Assembly (NCBI RefSeq): GCF_020735465.1
Contig: NZ_CP085935.1
Location: forward strand, 620,001 to 684,000
From: Collinsella stercoris DSM 13279
GTDB taxonomy: Bacteria > Actinomycetota > Coriobacteriia > Coriobacteriales > Coriobacteriaceae
Length of the DNA: 64,000 nucleotides
Direction of reading: 5' to 3'
The position numbers and the translations under genes were made by a program. Positions within the stretch are counted from its first letter, which is position 1; every line of letters begins with the position of its first letter. Below the pieces are notes generated by a model. The model worked only from the letters and a program-made list of their open reading frames with translations. It made no database searches and was not told the DNA's origin. This document shows positions 27,486-37,746 of the stretch, one piece after another.

Positions 27486-30400
27486 GTGCCACGTTTTTCT
27501 GTTTGCATCCCCTCGTATAACAACGCTTGCTATTTGGATGCCTGCGTTAAGAGTGTCTTGTCTCAGGATTTCCGCGATATCGAGCTCATCGTTATCAACG
27601 ACGGTAGCACCGATGATACCTGCGTGCTTCTGAATCGGATTGCTTCTAGTGACGCCCGCGTGATTGCTGTCAATCGCGCCGACAACCGCGGGCTGCACCG
27701 CACACGCGCTGAGGGCGTTGAGCTTGCTACTGGCGACTACACTGTGTTTCTTGATTCGGACGATGAATTCCTTCCGGGCTTTCTTGCGAAGCTGGATTCC
27801 GCCCTTCGGGCGGATCCTGTTGATTTGCTGCATTTTGGCATCAAGGTGGAGGACTGCGGCGTAGGGACTTCCGAGGCCAGTCAGTTCGAGAGCTACATCA
27901 ACGCCCCTCTCGAGGAGTTGACTGGTGAGGGCATCATGCGCGCCGTCTTCTCTCCGGGCGCGGGAGGTTATCGACAGGATTGGCGTTTCACGCAACGTGC
28001 ATTTGCGACGCCGCTGTTGAAGCGCGCGTTCGATTCCATGACCGTGGCTGATTTGGGCCGTGCCGAGGATGCGTATGAGAGCTTTGTAACGCTTGCCATG
28101 GCGACCCGTTCGGTCACGCGGAACGATATCGTTGGACTGCTCTACAACTATGGTCGCGGGGTCAATTCGGGCTCCTCGCTTTCTATCGAGGACTTTGCCG
28201 AGGATGCTCATGAGTTCTGGTCCTCCATCTGCGCAATCAAGAATCATGCGGAGCGTATGGGCACGACCGTTGCTAAGGAGTGCTCTGATGGTGCTCGTTG
28301 GAAGCTTTTCGACTTGCTGTTCAATGACTGGTCGAATCGTGTCGCGGACTGCGATAAGGTCGAGGCGGCGCGTGCGGCTGGCGTCCGCTCCTCGTATATC
28401 GCTTGCGCTGTCCAGCTGATGCGTCTCACTCGCGATGCTGCGTACTCCGCATGGGAGGCAGGTGAGTTCCTGGACGAGGGCGCGCCGTTCCTCGAATGGT
28501 ACGAGGCCGCGCGCGAGCTTTCGGGCAACGAGGCCGCGCATTCTCGTCGCTATCAGGCATTTTACAGCGCCGCCCACAGGCATATCGACGATTTGCGCCG
28601 CCGCACCAGGCTGTGCGCCTTCGACGAGCAGGACGTTCGCATCTTCGTCTCCACTCACAAACGCGTTGATCTCTTTGACAGCAAGGTCTTGCAGCCCGTT
28701 CAGGTTGGTTGCGCTTTGCGCGATTATCGTTATGACTGGGCGCTTCACGATGACGAGGGCGAGAACGTCTCTGCGCTCAATCCCATGTATTGCGAGCTCA
28801 CGACCCAGTATTGGGCATGGAAGAACATCGATGCACCCTATATCGGCTTCTGCCATTACCGTCGCTACTTCGATTTCTCCCCCGAGCTCCATGAGCAGAA
28901 TCCGTATGGCGAGATCATGGATGGCCGCATCGACCAGGTTTCCCAGGCAAAGTACCATTTGGATGACGCGTCGATCTACAAGGCGCTCGAAGGTGTTGAC
29001 ATCGCGACCACGGTGATCCAGGACATTCGTTCCTACATGGGTCCCGAGGCGACGCTGCGCTCCCAGTACGATGCCGCCGACCATCTCTACGTCGAAGATC
29101 TCGACCGTGTCGTCGACATACTGGTAAGGCGTCACCCCGAGTACTCCCAGGACGCCCGCGCGTTCCTCTCCGGTCATACGGGCTGTTTCTGCAACATGTT
29201 TATCATGAGGCGCGATATCTTCCGCGCTTATTGCGAGTGGCTCTTCCCGCTTCTCGAAGAATTCGTGAACACCACCGATATGAGCAAGTACAGCCGTGAG
29301 GGTGTCCGCACCCCTGGTCATCTGTCTGAGCGGCTCCTCAACATCTACCTGCTCCATCAACAGCGCATGCATCCGGAATTGTCGATTAAACGCCTGCAGT
29401 GTGTCCATTTCCAGGAGCCTGATTATAAACCGGGACTCAAAATGCCCGTGCGCCTCGACGATCTTCGCCAGATCGTCCCCGTGGTCTTCGCATCGGATAA
29501 CAACTACGTGCCGATGCTCACTACGACAATTCACTCGATGCTGTCGAACGCCTCGAACAACTATCGCTACGATATCACCGTCTTGCATCGCGACATCTCC
29601 GGTGCAAACCAGGCGATCATGCGCGAATTCTTCTCAAGCTACGACAACGTCAACCTCGGCTTCTGCGATGTCTCGCAGGTTATCGAGAAGTATAACCTCA
29701 CGACGAATAACCCGCACATCAGCGTCGAGACGTATTATCGCTTCTTGATTCAAGATCTGCTGCCGTATTACGACAAGGTTCTGTATCTCGATTCCGACTT
29801 GATCATCAGGGGGGATGTCTCCGAGCTCTTCGCTACCGATCTGGGCGATTCGCTGCTGGCCGCCGCGCACGATATCGATTTTGTCGCCAACGTTAATATG
29901 AAGCGTGGCGATCGTTTCGCATATGCCAAGGAAGTCCTTGGCATGAAGGATCCCTATAGTTATTTCCAGGCCGGCGTCCTCGTTTTGAACACGAGGGCAA
30001 TGCGGTCGCGTCATACGATGGAAGAATGGCTCGAGTTCGCCTCGGATGATCGATTTATCTACAACGACCAGGACGTTTTGAACGCACATTGCGAAGGGGA
30101 GGTCGTATACCTCGATTACAGCTGGAACGTCATGATCGACTGCTTTGGCCGTATCAATAAGGTTTTTACCTTTGCTCCGGCCTACATGTTTGATGCGTTC
30201 ATTGAGTCCCGTTCCAACGAAAAGATCGTTCACTACGCTGGTTTCGAGAAACCTTGGAAGCTGGCGGGATGTGATCGTGGTGAGCTCTATTGGCGCTATG
30301 CGCGCGAGACGCCATTTTATGAGTCTCTTCTCCAGCATTCGATTGCGGTTAATCGTTCTGGCCGCTTACCTGATTACCTCATACATGAGCCTGCCCTATC

Positions 30401-30506
30401 CCCCAGAAGTCCTCTTCGTAAGATTGTTGACCCTATTGCGCCGTTGGGATCAGCTCGTCGAGAGCTTGGTAAAAGTATCATTCGCGCGATTCGGGGCATC
30501 CGTTAA
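27486..30506 (+). CDS. Three-domain glycosyltransferase: GT2, DUF4422, GT8
   Basis: 1006 aa enzyme. Residues 1-230 are a GT2 domain (RFSVCIPSYNNACYLDACVKS, VINDGSTDDTC, FLDSDDEFLPGF). Residues about 378-640 are DUF4422 (IFVSTHKRVDLFDS, IGFCHYRRYFDF, SGHTGCFCNMFIM), itself a presumed glycosyltransferase family. Residues 655-960 are GT8 (VFASDNNYVPMLTTTIHS, YLDSDLIIRGDV with the DxD). So one chain could add two or three sugars in sequence to the same acceptor. The GTG at 27486 follows GGGAGG six bases upstream. A terminator follows. GT8 members use UDP-glucose or UDP-galactose, but the exact sugar is not shown. Confidence 0.88.
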   Translation: MPRFSVCIPSYNNACYLDACVKSVLSQDFRDIELIVINDGSTDDTCVLLNRIASSDARVIAVNRADNRGLHRTRAEGVELATGDYTVFLDSDDEFLPGFLAKLDSALRADPVDLLHFGIKVEDCGVGTSEASQFESYINAPLEELTGEGIMRAVFSPGAGGYRQDWRFTQRAFATPLLKRAFDSMTVADLGRAEDAYESFVTLAMATRSVTRNDIVGLLYNYGRGVNSGSSLSIEDFAEDAHEFWSSICAIKNHAERMGTTVAKECSDGARWKLFDLLFNDWSNRVADCDKVEAARAAGVRSSYIACAVQLMRLTRDAAYSAWEAGEFLDEGAPFLEWYEAARELSGNEAAHSRRYQAFYSAAHRHIDDLRRRTRLCAFDEQDVRIFVSTHKRVDLFDSKVLQPVQVGCALRDYRYDWALHDDEGENVSALNPMYCELTTQYWAWKNIDAPYIGFCHYRRYFDFSPELHEQNPYGEIMDGRIDQVSQAKYHLDDASIYKALEGVDIATTVIQDIRSYMGPEATLRSQYDAADHLYVEDLDRVVDILVRRHPEYSQDARAFLSGHTGCFCNMFIMRRDIFRAYCEWLFPLLEEFVNTTDMSKYSREGVRTPGHLSERLLNIYLLHQQRMHPELSIKRLQCVHFQEPDYKPGLKMPVRLDDLRQIVPVVFASDNNYVPMLTTTIHSMLSNASNNYRYDITVLHRDISGANQAIMREFFSSYDNVNLGFCDVSQVIEKYNLTTNNPHISVETYYRFLIQDLLPYYDKVLYLDSDLIIRGDVSELFATDLGDSLLAAAHDIDFVANVNMKRGDRFAYAKEVLGMKDPYSYFQAGVLVLNTRAMRSRHTMEEWLEFASDDRFIYNDQDVLNAHCEGEVVYLDYSWNVMIDCFGRINKVFTFAPAYMFDAFIESRSNEKIVHYAGFEKPWKLAGCDRGELYWRYARETPFYESLLQHSIAVNRSGRLPDYLIHEPALSPRSPLRKIVDPIAPLGSARRELGKSIIRAIRGIR

Positions 30507-30513
30507 ATTGCTT

Positions 30514-30552
30514 GAGGCGACCCAGTTCTCTTTGAGAGACTTGGGTCGCCTC
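30514..30552 (+). terminator. Terminator of the GT2-DUF4422-GT8 gene
   Basis: Starts eight bases after the stop. Outer arms GAGGCGACCCA/TGGGTCGCCTC and inner CTCT/AGAG pairs form a long hairpin, followed by TTAT. Confidence 0.75.
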
Positions 30553-30832
30553 TTATGGATATATGGTTGCGTATCAGGCTTCTCGATGTGATGCAAACTG
30601 TGCTGGCAATCGATCTTTATCGATGCTGGTTCATGGACATCAAGAACGAATTGAGTCGACTGGAGCTCGCCAATCAGTCTTTGCCAAAAGCGTCAGCGAA
30701 GAAAAGAATATGTGGAGATCCATGATTCAGTTGGGTGCGAGACTCTCAAATAGTTCGAGTATTTGATTGATGCTCGTTTTATCATAATGAGACCAATTGG
30801 ACAGTATGTTCGCTCGATGCGAAGGCGGAAAG

Positions 30833-31939
30833 ATGCAAGCGACTCAAGCCAATCAACTCGTCTCGGTCATTGTGCCGATTTACAACGCGGAGAAGTATCT
30901 CGATCAGTGCTTAAGCAGCATTGGGGAACAGACATATAGCAATCTTGAGATCATCTGCATCAATGACGGAAGCACCGACGACTCGATTGCAATTGTTGCA
31001 AAGCACGCCGCCCTGGATGATCGCATTCGTATCATCGACAAGGAAAACGCTGGATACGGTGCCGGGTGCAACCGTGGCATGGACGAGGCTCACGGGGAGT
31101 GGCTCGCCATCGTGGAGCCCGACGACTGGATTGAACCTGGCATGTATGCCGACATGCTTTCTTTTGCCAGCACATATGATGGGGCGATCGATGTCATCAA
31201 GACCCCCTGGTGGAACATCAATGATTGGGACCGATCGGACTCTGAGCAAACGCGCACAAGGTGTCCGCTGACGGTGCGCATGGGGGCGTCTTTTGGTCCC
31301 TTCGCCCTGTCGGAGCATCCAGTGCTTATAGAGCATCATCCTGCGATATGGTCAGCCATATATAGGCTAGATTTCCTCCGTGAGCATCACATTCGTTTTC
31401 CTGAATATCCCGGAGCTGGATGGGCGGACAACCCGTTTCTCATCGACACGTTATGTCAGGCCGAGTCGATCGTCTATTTAAATAATGCCTACTACTGCTA
31501 TCGAGCCGACCTGCCCGGCTCAACCCGCAACCATGCAACCAATGCGGCGATTCGCCTCCCGTTTGATCGTTGGCTCGACATGCTCGGCTGCATGCAGCGA
31601 ATCGACGTGCGCGACAGTGCGATTATCGAGTCCCACTATATCCGGGGATTCAGATATCTAGACGGCGCGATGTACGACGACGGCGCTGACAACCCGGTCG
31701 TGCTGGAAGGCATGCGATCCATGTTCTCTGCCATGGATAAAGACATAGTGCTATCGAGCGTTAAGATCTCTCCAAAGCACAAGCGCTTGTTCTGCGAGAC
31801 GCTTGGGCTTGACGCTCGCGTCACGTCGTCATTGGCGCATGCCGCATACACCGCCCGTGAATTCTGGCTGTCGCTGCGCACGCTCGGCGCGTGTGGCGTC
31901 GCCAAGCGCGCGCGGTTTAAGCTGACGGGCAGGCGTTAA
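30833..31939 (+). CDS. Family 2 glycosyltransferase
   Basis: 368 aa GT2 enzyme: LVSVIVPIYNAEKYLDQCLSS opens the fold, CINDGSTDDSI follows, and VEPDDWIEPGM carries the metal-binding acidic pair. The second half (YPGAGWADNPFLIDTL) resembles EpsJ/WcaA-type surface-glycan transferases. ATG at 30833 is favoured over an upstream TTG (30797) because GAAGGCGG lies 5-12 bases before it. Its stop overlaps by four bases the convergent YfhO-like gene's stop, so no terminator lies between them. Donor and acceptor are unknown. Confidence 0.83.
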   Translation: MQATQANQLVSVIVPIYNAEKYLDQCLSSIGEQTYSNLEIICINDGSTDDSIAIVAKHAALDDRIRIIDKENAGYGAGCNRGMDEAHGEWLAIVEPDDWIEPGMYADMLSFASTYDGAIDVIKTPWWNINDWDRSDSEQTRTRCPLTVRMGASFGPFALSEHPVLIEHHPAIWSAIYRLDFLREHHIRFPEYPGAGWADNPFLIDTLCQAESIVYLNNAYYCYRADLPGSTRNHATNAAIRLPFDRWLDMLGCMQRIDVRDSAIIESHYIRGFRYLDGAMYDDGADNPVVLEGMRSMFSAMDKDIVLSSVKISPKHKRLFCETLGLDARVTSSLAHAAYTAREFWLSLRTLGACGVAKRARFKLTGRR

Positions 31940-34488
31940 CGGGTCTGCCCGCCTCGCTTCTGCACCCTTGCCACGACAAGGCATGCCGCCAGTGCGGCAA
32001 TGCTCGCCGCGCATCCGACCGTAAAGCCGGGCGACTGGAAGCGCATCTCAATACGGTGAGAGCCTTCGGGAACCTGGATTTGTGACATTCCGCCGCCAAA
32101 GGCAGGGGAGAGCGCGACCTCCTTGCCGTCGATTGTTGCGCTCCAGCCTTTGTCGTACGGGATGGACAGCACAAGATCGGTCTGCATTTCCGCGTTGTAT
32201 GTGCCCTCGACGCGCCCGTCTTCAAACACGTCGGGGGTAAACTGCCGCGATTGCAGCCGCTCAATGCCCCCCTCAAACACGTCGATGTTCAGCGCATAGA
32301 ACAGGCAATTGCTCTTGGGGGGAAGCTGGGTCTCAGGAGAGCCCTGCACCATGCTGATTTCATGCTGGGTGCTTTCGTCGCCGGACTCCCCAAAGGCGCG
32401 AACGTTGTGCGAGAAGCGCGTCGCCTCGCTGCTGATCATCTCGCCGCCAACGATCAGGCCGACGCTTTGGGACCAGTCGGACTCAACGCCGGTTTGCGCG
32501 TAGGTGTAACCGATGGTGTGCGCGGGCAGCTTGACGGCCCAGGTGATACTCGCATCCGATCTTGCCTGCTCGACACCCTGGAGCTGCGTGTACAGCGGTC
32601 TGTCGATTCCCGTCAGTTCCGCGAACAGGGCGTTTTGGCGCTCAAAGGGGTCGTCGCCCTGGAGCGTCGACTCGCTGTCTGTACCGTTCGCGCACGGATA
32701 GCCCAGCGAGAGCGCGTGGGGATTGTAATACAGGGGCGAGGTGACGTTCGAATGGGGCAGCGTCGTCTCAGTCGATGCGACCGGTTTGCTCCACGTTCCT
32801 ATATACCGTACGCCCAGCAGGCTGTCCATGACGAGGTTGGGGGCGGCGTAGACGCTCGAGAACTCCCCTTCGGAGCTGTAGCCCAGTGAGTTGAGAAACG
32901 CGACGGCCTGGGGGTTGTTTGCCGAGGAGTACGTCGACAGCTGGTTGAATCCGTGCGATATGCCCTCGTTGAACGCGGCGCCGGCCCGGTTGTATGTCTT
33001 ATCGACCCGGTAGAAGGCGTCCGCATCGAGCTGCTTGAGCTCACTCATCTGCGCGTCGACCTCGGCGACATACGTGTCGTGCGTATCTTGCGGGTAGTTG
33101 ATGTAGAGCTGGTTCCAGCACACGTGGGCGTTGAAGCCGAGGTCCGCGAGAACGAGCACGAGCGCGCCAAGCGGTGCGAGCTTGCGCGCGATGGCGGCAC
33201 CGCATGTTGACCGCCCGCCCGCCTCGGTCCACGAGACGGTGCGGGTGTTCGAAGCCTCTGCGCGGCAAGCGGCCCGCCTCATGAGAAGGAACGCCGCCGC
33301 CCAAATCTCCAAAAAGCTCAACAGGAAAGCGATGCGGCAGTAGAACCCGTTGGGCTGGCGGAAGCCGCACCAGACGTACATGAGCGGCCCTAGCACCGAG
33401 CTCACGACGAGGAACCCGGCGAACACGAGCGTCAGCGCGCGAAGCCTCTTGTCGATGCGCTTCTCAAAGAGCATGGCGATCGCCAACGCAAGGGGGATCA
33501 GGCCCGTATAAAACTGGGGTGCGTGGTCGATATTCCATGCAAAGGGGAGAAATCCCCTGATGAGGGCCGTCGGATACGTCTGGAACATGCCAACGGCGGT
33601 TTTTGCGCCGCCCATCATGGCAAGTACGGTGGGGACGAACGTCCACGCGGAGAGGCCGAGCCCCAAAAGAATCGCCGCGGTGAACCTCGCCGCCCGCCCC
33701 GCGATCCACGAGCGCGTGGGGCGCATCCCATCGTCATATATCATGACGGCGAGCTCGAACAGCACGAACAGGCAGCAAAAGAGCAGCGTGATGTAGGCCA
33801 TGTACCAGCAGGTGATGACATCGGCTGCCACGAGGAGCGAAAGCCCGATACAGCGTCCCGTGCGCAGCAGCTGCCGGCAGCTCCATGCCATGAGCGGCAG
33901 CAGGATCAACGCGTCGAGCCACAGGGGGTTGCGGAGGTTGGTGGCGCTCCAGGTGGACCAGGTGTAGCACAGGGCAAGAGCGAGCGCCCAGGAGCGGCTG
34001 AGCGCAAAGCGACGGCGCAGATACCAGGCCATCGCCACGTTCATGCACGCGAGTTTGAGGGCGACGATCACGTAGATCGCCAGGGTGAGGTGCGCCTCGT
34101 CAAACAGCAGGATGATGAAGTTGAAGGGGCTCGCCAGATAGTAGCTGTACAGGCCCCACGTATTGGACCCCATGCCCTGCGCGAACGAGTAGAAGATGTT
34201 CGCCTCGCCCGTGAGCACATGGCGGAACCACGTGAAGAAGTCGATGTATTGATACTTGAGGTCCTCGGTGAGGAAGGACTCGGGGCCAAGGGGATAGATG
34301 CCGCCCCATGCGGAGAGGGCGAGCAGCAGCAACACGGGCAGGGCTGCGCACGCTACCCAAAACAGCGCCGATCTGGCGCGTTGAGGGCGCTTCGGTCGCG
34401 TGGCGCGTGGCTTTGGGGAAGTCGCGTGCGTGGTCTTGGCGGCATAGTGGGCGCCTGCGGCGGTTGGGGATGCTGCGCGGTTATTCAT
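31936..34488 (-). CDS. YfhO-family membrane protein, putative glycosyltransferase
   Basis: 850 aa protein. An alanine/lysine-rich cytoplasmic lead (1-40) precedes about 12-13 membrane segments (first ALFWVACAALPVLLLLALSAWG), then an extracytoplasmic beta-rich domain, and a final membrane helix and basic tail (VARVQKRGG). The loop after helix 1 (GPESFLTEDLKYQYIDFF) is the family hallmark in which the acidic residues are likely catalytic. Family members such as YfhO and CsbB partners glycosylate lipoteichoic acid. The gene overlaps by eight bases the upstream GtrB-like glycosyltransferase, which would make the polyprenyl-phosphate sugar donor; this pairing supports the role. Confidence 0.82.
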   Translation of the reverse strand: MNNRAASPTAAGAHYAAKTTHATSPKPRATRPKRPQRARSALFWVACAALPVLLLLALSAWGGIYPLGPESFLTEDLKYQYIDFFTWFRHVLTGEANIFYSFAQGMGSNTWGLYSYYLASPFNFIILLFDEAHLTLAIYVIVALKLACMNVAMAWYLRRRFALSRSWALALALCYTWSTWSATNLRNPLWLDALILLPLMAWSCRQLLRTGRCIGLSLLVAADVITCWYMAYITLLFCCLFVLFELAVMIYDDGMRPTRSWIAGRAARFTAAILLGLGLSAWTFVPTVLAMMGGAKTAVGMFQTYPTALIRGFLPFAWNIDHAPQFYTGLIPLALAIAMLFEKRIDKRLRALTLVFAGFLVVSSVLGPLMYVWCGFRQPNGFYCRIAFLLSFLEIWAAAFLLMRRAACRAEASNTRTVSWTEAGGRSTCGAAIARKLAPLGALVLVLADLGFNAHVCWNQLYINYPQDTHDTYVAEVDAQMSELKQLDADAFYRVDKTYNRAGAAFNEGISHGFNQLSTYSSANNPQAVAFLNSLGYSSEGEFSSVYAAPNLVMDSLLGVRYIGTWSKPVASTETTLPHSNVTSPLYYNPHALSLGYPCANGTDSESTLQGDDPFERQNALFAELTGIDRPLYTQLQGVEQARSDASITWAVKLPAHTIGYTYAQTGVESDWSQSVGLIVGGEMISSEATRFSHNVRAFGESGDESTQHEISMVQGSPETQLPPKSNCLFYALNIDVFEGGIERLQSRQFTPDVFEDGRVEGTYNAEMQTDLVLSIPYDKGWSATIDGKEVALSPAFGGGMSQIQVPEGSHRIEMRFQSPGFTVGCAASIAALAACLVVARVQKRGGQTR

Positions 34489-35446
34489 CGAGGTTGGACT
34501 CCCTCACGATGTAGAGCGGGCGATGCTTGGTCTCAAGGTATGTTTTTGCCAGGTATTGCCCCATGATTCCCAGGCATAGCAGCTGGATGCCCCCAATGAA
34601 GATGATGATGGAGGCGAGGGACGGCCACCCGTCGACGGGGTCGCCAAAGAGCAGGGCGCGGACGATGATGAAGATCAACGCGAAGAAGGCGACGATGCAC
34701 AGGAGCGTGCCCGCGACCGAGGCTATGGAGAGCGGTACGGTGGAGAACGCGACGATGCCGTCGATCGAATAGAGGAGCAGCGAGAAGAAGCTCCACTTGG
34801 TCTCGCCGGCGACGCGGTTGACGTTGACGTACGGCAGCCATCGGGTCTTGAAACCGACCCATCCGTAGATGCCCTTGGAAAAGCGGTTGTATTCGCGCAT
34901 AGATAGGATCGCATCCACCATCGGGCGCTTCATGAGCCTGAAGTCGCGCGCCCCATCGACGATATCCGCCTTGGATATCTTGTTGATCAGCTTGTAGAAC
35001 ATCCGCGCGAACAGCGAGCGGATGGGCGGTTCGCCCTCGCGTGTGGTGCGCCGAGTCGCCACGTTGTCGACGTCCTCGGTGGTGATGATCCGATACATTT
35101 CGGGGAGCAGGGATGGGGGGTCTTGCATGTCGGCGTCCATGGTTGCGACCAGCTCGCCCGTGGCGTGCGAGAGCCCCGCATACAGCGCCGCCTCTTTTCC
35201 AAAATTGCGGGAGAAGGATGCCCAGCGCACGGTGAAATGCGCGGGGAGTCGCTGCGCCTCGCGCTTCATGGTCGCCAAGGTGCCGTCGGTCGACCCGTCA
35301 TCGATGAGGACGACCTCAAAGGTGAGGTCGTCGGTTTGGCGCATCTGCTCCGCAACGCGTTCAAGTTCGCGCAAGAAGAGGGGGAGGCTTTCCTCCTCGT
35401 TGTAACACGGGACGACGATTGAGATGTCCGGGCGTTTGTGTTCCAT
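34481..35446 (-). CDS. Polyprenyl-phosphate glycosyltransferase (GtrB/CsbB-like)
   Basis: 321 aa. An N-terminal GT2 domain (ISIVVPCYNEEESLPLFL, VLIDDGSTDGT, MDADMQDPPSLLP) is followed by two membrane helices (about residues 232-258 and 268-292), the layout of GtrB, CsbB and YkoT. These enzymes move a sugar from a nucleotide donor to undecaprenyl phosphate at the inner face; a flippase and a GT-C enzyme then use it outside. Its downstream neighbour, a YfhO-like protein with an eight-base overlap, would be that second enzyme. Sugar identity is not determined by sequence. Confidence 0.9.
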   Translation of the reverse strand: MEHKRPDISIVVPCYNEEESLPLFLRELERVAEQMRQTDDLTFEVVLIDDGSTDGTLATMKREAQRLPAHFTVRWASFSRNFGKEAALYAGLSHATGELVATMDADMQDPPSLLPEMYRIITTEDVDNVATRRTTREGEPPIRSLFARMFYKLINKISKADIVDGARDFRLMKRPMVDAILSMREYNRFSKGIYGWVGFKTRWLPYVNVNRVAGETKWSFFSLLLYSIDGIVAFSTVPLSIASVAGTLLCIVAFFALIFIIVRALLFGDPVDGWPSLASIIIFIGGIQLLCLGIMGQYLAKTYLETKHRPLYIVRESNLDE

Positions 35447-35624
35447 GCGATGTGCTCCTAAAAAGCTTGTCGGGTCCTATCGTCCGCGCTGATGCGAATG
35501 GGGCGGGTCATTAGGGGACAGTTTAGTAGAGTTTCGCTGGGGGTCACGGGACCATGTGCACATTCAGGTAAAATGCGCTCAGGTGTAAGCTCTTTTCGTT
35601 GATACTTTCTGGAGGTTTGTCAGG

Positions 35625-37667
35625 ATGGCTGACATGGGCAATGGTTCGAGTGGTCGGCACTTCAAGCCGTCGGGTAATGCGCCCGGCCCGTATGGGCGCG
35701 AAGATGATTTTGGCGCAACCATGGGGCCGTCCGCCTACCCTTCCTCCTCGGACGGACGTGAAGGATATGGCGCTGCGGGCTCATATGGTGCCGCCGATTC
35801 GTATGGTGCCACCGATTCATACGGGACTGCCGACTCGCCTTATGGCGCTCCTTACGAGTCCGCCTATGGCGTTGCGCCCAGCTCGCGTTCGACCGGCAAG
35901 TCCCCTCGAAAGCGCTCGAAGGCTCCGTTCGTCGTCGCGGGCGTTCTCGTCGCGCTTGTGGTTGCCATTGCGGGCGTGGGCGCCGCCGCGCTCTTTTCCG
36001 CAAAGGACCTCAAGGCCCAGGCATCTGAGGTCATGCAGGGCGTGAGCGGCATGGGCGATGCCGTCGCCGCGCAGGATTACGCTTCTGCCGCCAATGCCGC
36101 TCAGGAAGTCGCACGTATTGCGGGCGAGATGCGCGACTCGCTCTCCTCGCCGCTGTGGACCGTCGCCTCGCTGGTCCCGGTTTACGGCCAGGACGTCTCC
36201 TCCGTCCGCGCAATCATCGGCTCGCTGGACGACGTCGCCTCCGATGCGCTCGTGCCGGTGACCGAGGCGCTTGCCGCCAATCCTCCCTCGGGCCTCATCT
36301 CCGCAGATAAGACTATCGATGTCTCCGCGGTCACGCAGCTGTTCGCCACGATCGGCGATGCCGCGGATGCCGTTCAGACATGCACGGATACGGTGAGCTC
36401 GCTTCCCGCGTTCCACATCGCCAAGCTGGAAAGCACCGTCGCGCCAGTGCGCGAGAAGCTCACCGAGATGAACGACTTGGTTCAGAACGCTGCGGATCTC
36501 GCGCCGTTGGCGGGCGCGATTTTTGGCGCCGAGGGCGATCGCACGTACCTCATCACCGCGCAGAACTCGGCCGAGATGCGCGCCTCCGGCGGTTTCCCCG
36601 GCTCCATGGGCACGCTCCGTCTGCAGGGCGGCAAGATCGAGCTCGATGAGTTCTCAAAGGTGTATGACGTGATGGCGGAGGCGACCTCGCCCGAGCTCGG
36701 GGTGAGCGAGCAGGAGATCTCCCTGTTCGGCGGCTTTATGAACGTCGCGCGAGATGCCGGCATGGATCCCGACTTCACCCGCGTGGCGGACATTTGGGCC
36801 ACCGCGTACGAGGAGAAGACCGGCGTGCACGTCGACGGCGTCATCTCTGTGACCCCTGCCGTCGTGCAGGATCTGCTGGCCATCGCCGGGCCCATCACCC
36901 TCTCTGATGGCACGGTCGTCGACGGGACCAATGCTACCAAGGTGCTGCAGCACGACCTGTATTGGAACTATCTGTCCAAGGAAACCTCGATGTCGGGTAA
37001 CGGCGACGTCGCCGACGCCCTGTTTGCCGAGGCAGCGGACCTCGCCTTCGAGCAGTTCTTCTCGGGTCTCAATTCCGATACGCTGCTCAAGTTTGTCGAG
37101 CTCATGCGCAAGGGCATGGAGAACCGCTCCGTCATGTTCTGGCTTTCCGATACCGATGAGCAGGAGGCGCTTTCCGCGCTGGGTTGCTCCGGCGACGTCC
37201 TCACCGACCCGCGCTCGCCTGCCGTCGGCACGTACTTCTCGCTTTGGATCGGCTCGAAGATGGGCTGGTACATCGATATCGAGAACGAGATCACGTCGAC
37301 CCGCGAGAACGCCGACGGTTCGCGCACGTATGGCGTGAAGACCACGTACCGCAACACCGCGACGCCCGAGATCATCGAGTCGGCAGGCGACTACATCTCG
37401 GGGTATCTTGAGGGATTCGACCGCGACAACCTGTATCCCGAGCTGCTGATTTACGCGCCGACGGGTGGCAGGATCTCCTCGTTCGAGGCTTCAAATGGGG
37501 CCCAGTTCGTCGAGACCGAGCATAAGGGGATCCAGGTGTTCCATGCGTCGCGGCCCGATCTGCGCGCGGGGGAGTCGATCGTCTGCACGTATGAGGTGAC
37601 GACTGCCGCTGGCGACCAGGAAGACCTTACGTTCATGAGCACGCCGACGCTCACGAGCTACCGGTAA
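35625..37667 (+). CDS. DUF4012 membrane-anchored protein
   Basis: 680 aa. A low-complexity cytoplasmic lead rich in Gly, Ser, Tyr and Ala (YGAADSYGATDSYGTADS, repeated) is followed by one membrane helix (about residues 104-127, FVVAGVLVALVVAIAGVGAAAL) and a large extracytoplasmic region carrying DUF4012 with its typical LITAQNSAEMRASGGFPGS block. DUF4012 proteins are common beside actinobacterial surface-glycan genes; a role in polymer attachment has been suggested, but is unproven. The ATG follows GGAGG. It closes the glycan locus; the next feature is a tRNA gene. Confidence 0.8.
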   Translation: MADMGNGSSGRHFKPSGNAPGPYGREDDFGATMGPSAYPSSSDGREGYGAAGSYGAADSYGATDSYGTADSPYGAPYESAYGVAPSSRSTGKSPRKRSKAPFVVAGVLVALVVAIAGVGAAALFSAKDLKAQASEVMQGVSGMGDAVAAQDYASAANAAQEVARIAGEMRDSLSSPLWTVASLVPVYGQDVSSVRAIIGSLDDVASDALVPVTEALAANPPSGLISADKTIDVSAVTQLFATIGDAADAVQTCTDTVSSLPAFHIAKLESTVAPVREKLTEMNDLVQNAADLAPLAGAIFGAEGDRTYLITAQNSAEMRASGGFPGSMGTLRLQGGKIELDEFSKVYDVMAEATSPELGVSEQEISLFGGFMNVARDAGMDPDFTRVADIWATAYEEKTGVHVDGVISVTPAVVQDLLAIAGPITLSDGTVVDGTNATKVLQHDLYWNYLSKETSMSGNGDVADALFAEAADLAFEQFFSGLNSDTLLKFVELMRKGMENRSVMFWLSDTDEQEALSALGCSGDVLTDPRSPAVGTYFSLWIGSKMGWYIDIENEITSTRENADGSRTYGVKTTYRNTATPEIIESAGDYISGYLEGFDRDNLYPELLIYAPTGGRISSFEASNGAQFVETEHKGIQVFHASRPDLRAGESIVCTYEVTTAAGDQEDLTFMSTPTLTSYR

Positions 37668-37726
37668 CCCGACTCGGCGCAACGGCGTCGCTCATCGTGT
37701 CGATCGCGCGGCGGGTGACTTTCATC

Positions 37727-37732
37727 TATAAT
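37727..37732 (+). promoter_or_regulatory. Putative -10 element of the tRNA-Arg gene
   Basis: A TATAAT hexamer ends 14 bases before the mature tRNA. No good -35 is visible at normal spacing, so support is limited to the -10 match and position. Confidence 0.4.
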
Positions 37733-37746
37733 CGTCCACGCACAAC

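Noticed and set aside
27453..29588. A 711-codon open frame on the minus strand opposite the GT2-DUF4422-GT8 gene
   Set aside because: It is an antisense shadow: the plus strand has clear domains and motifs, the minus translation has none.
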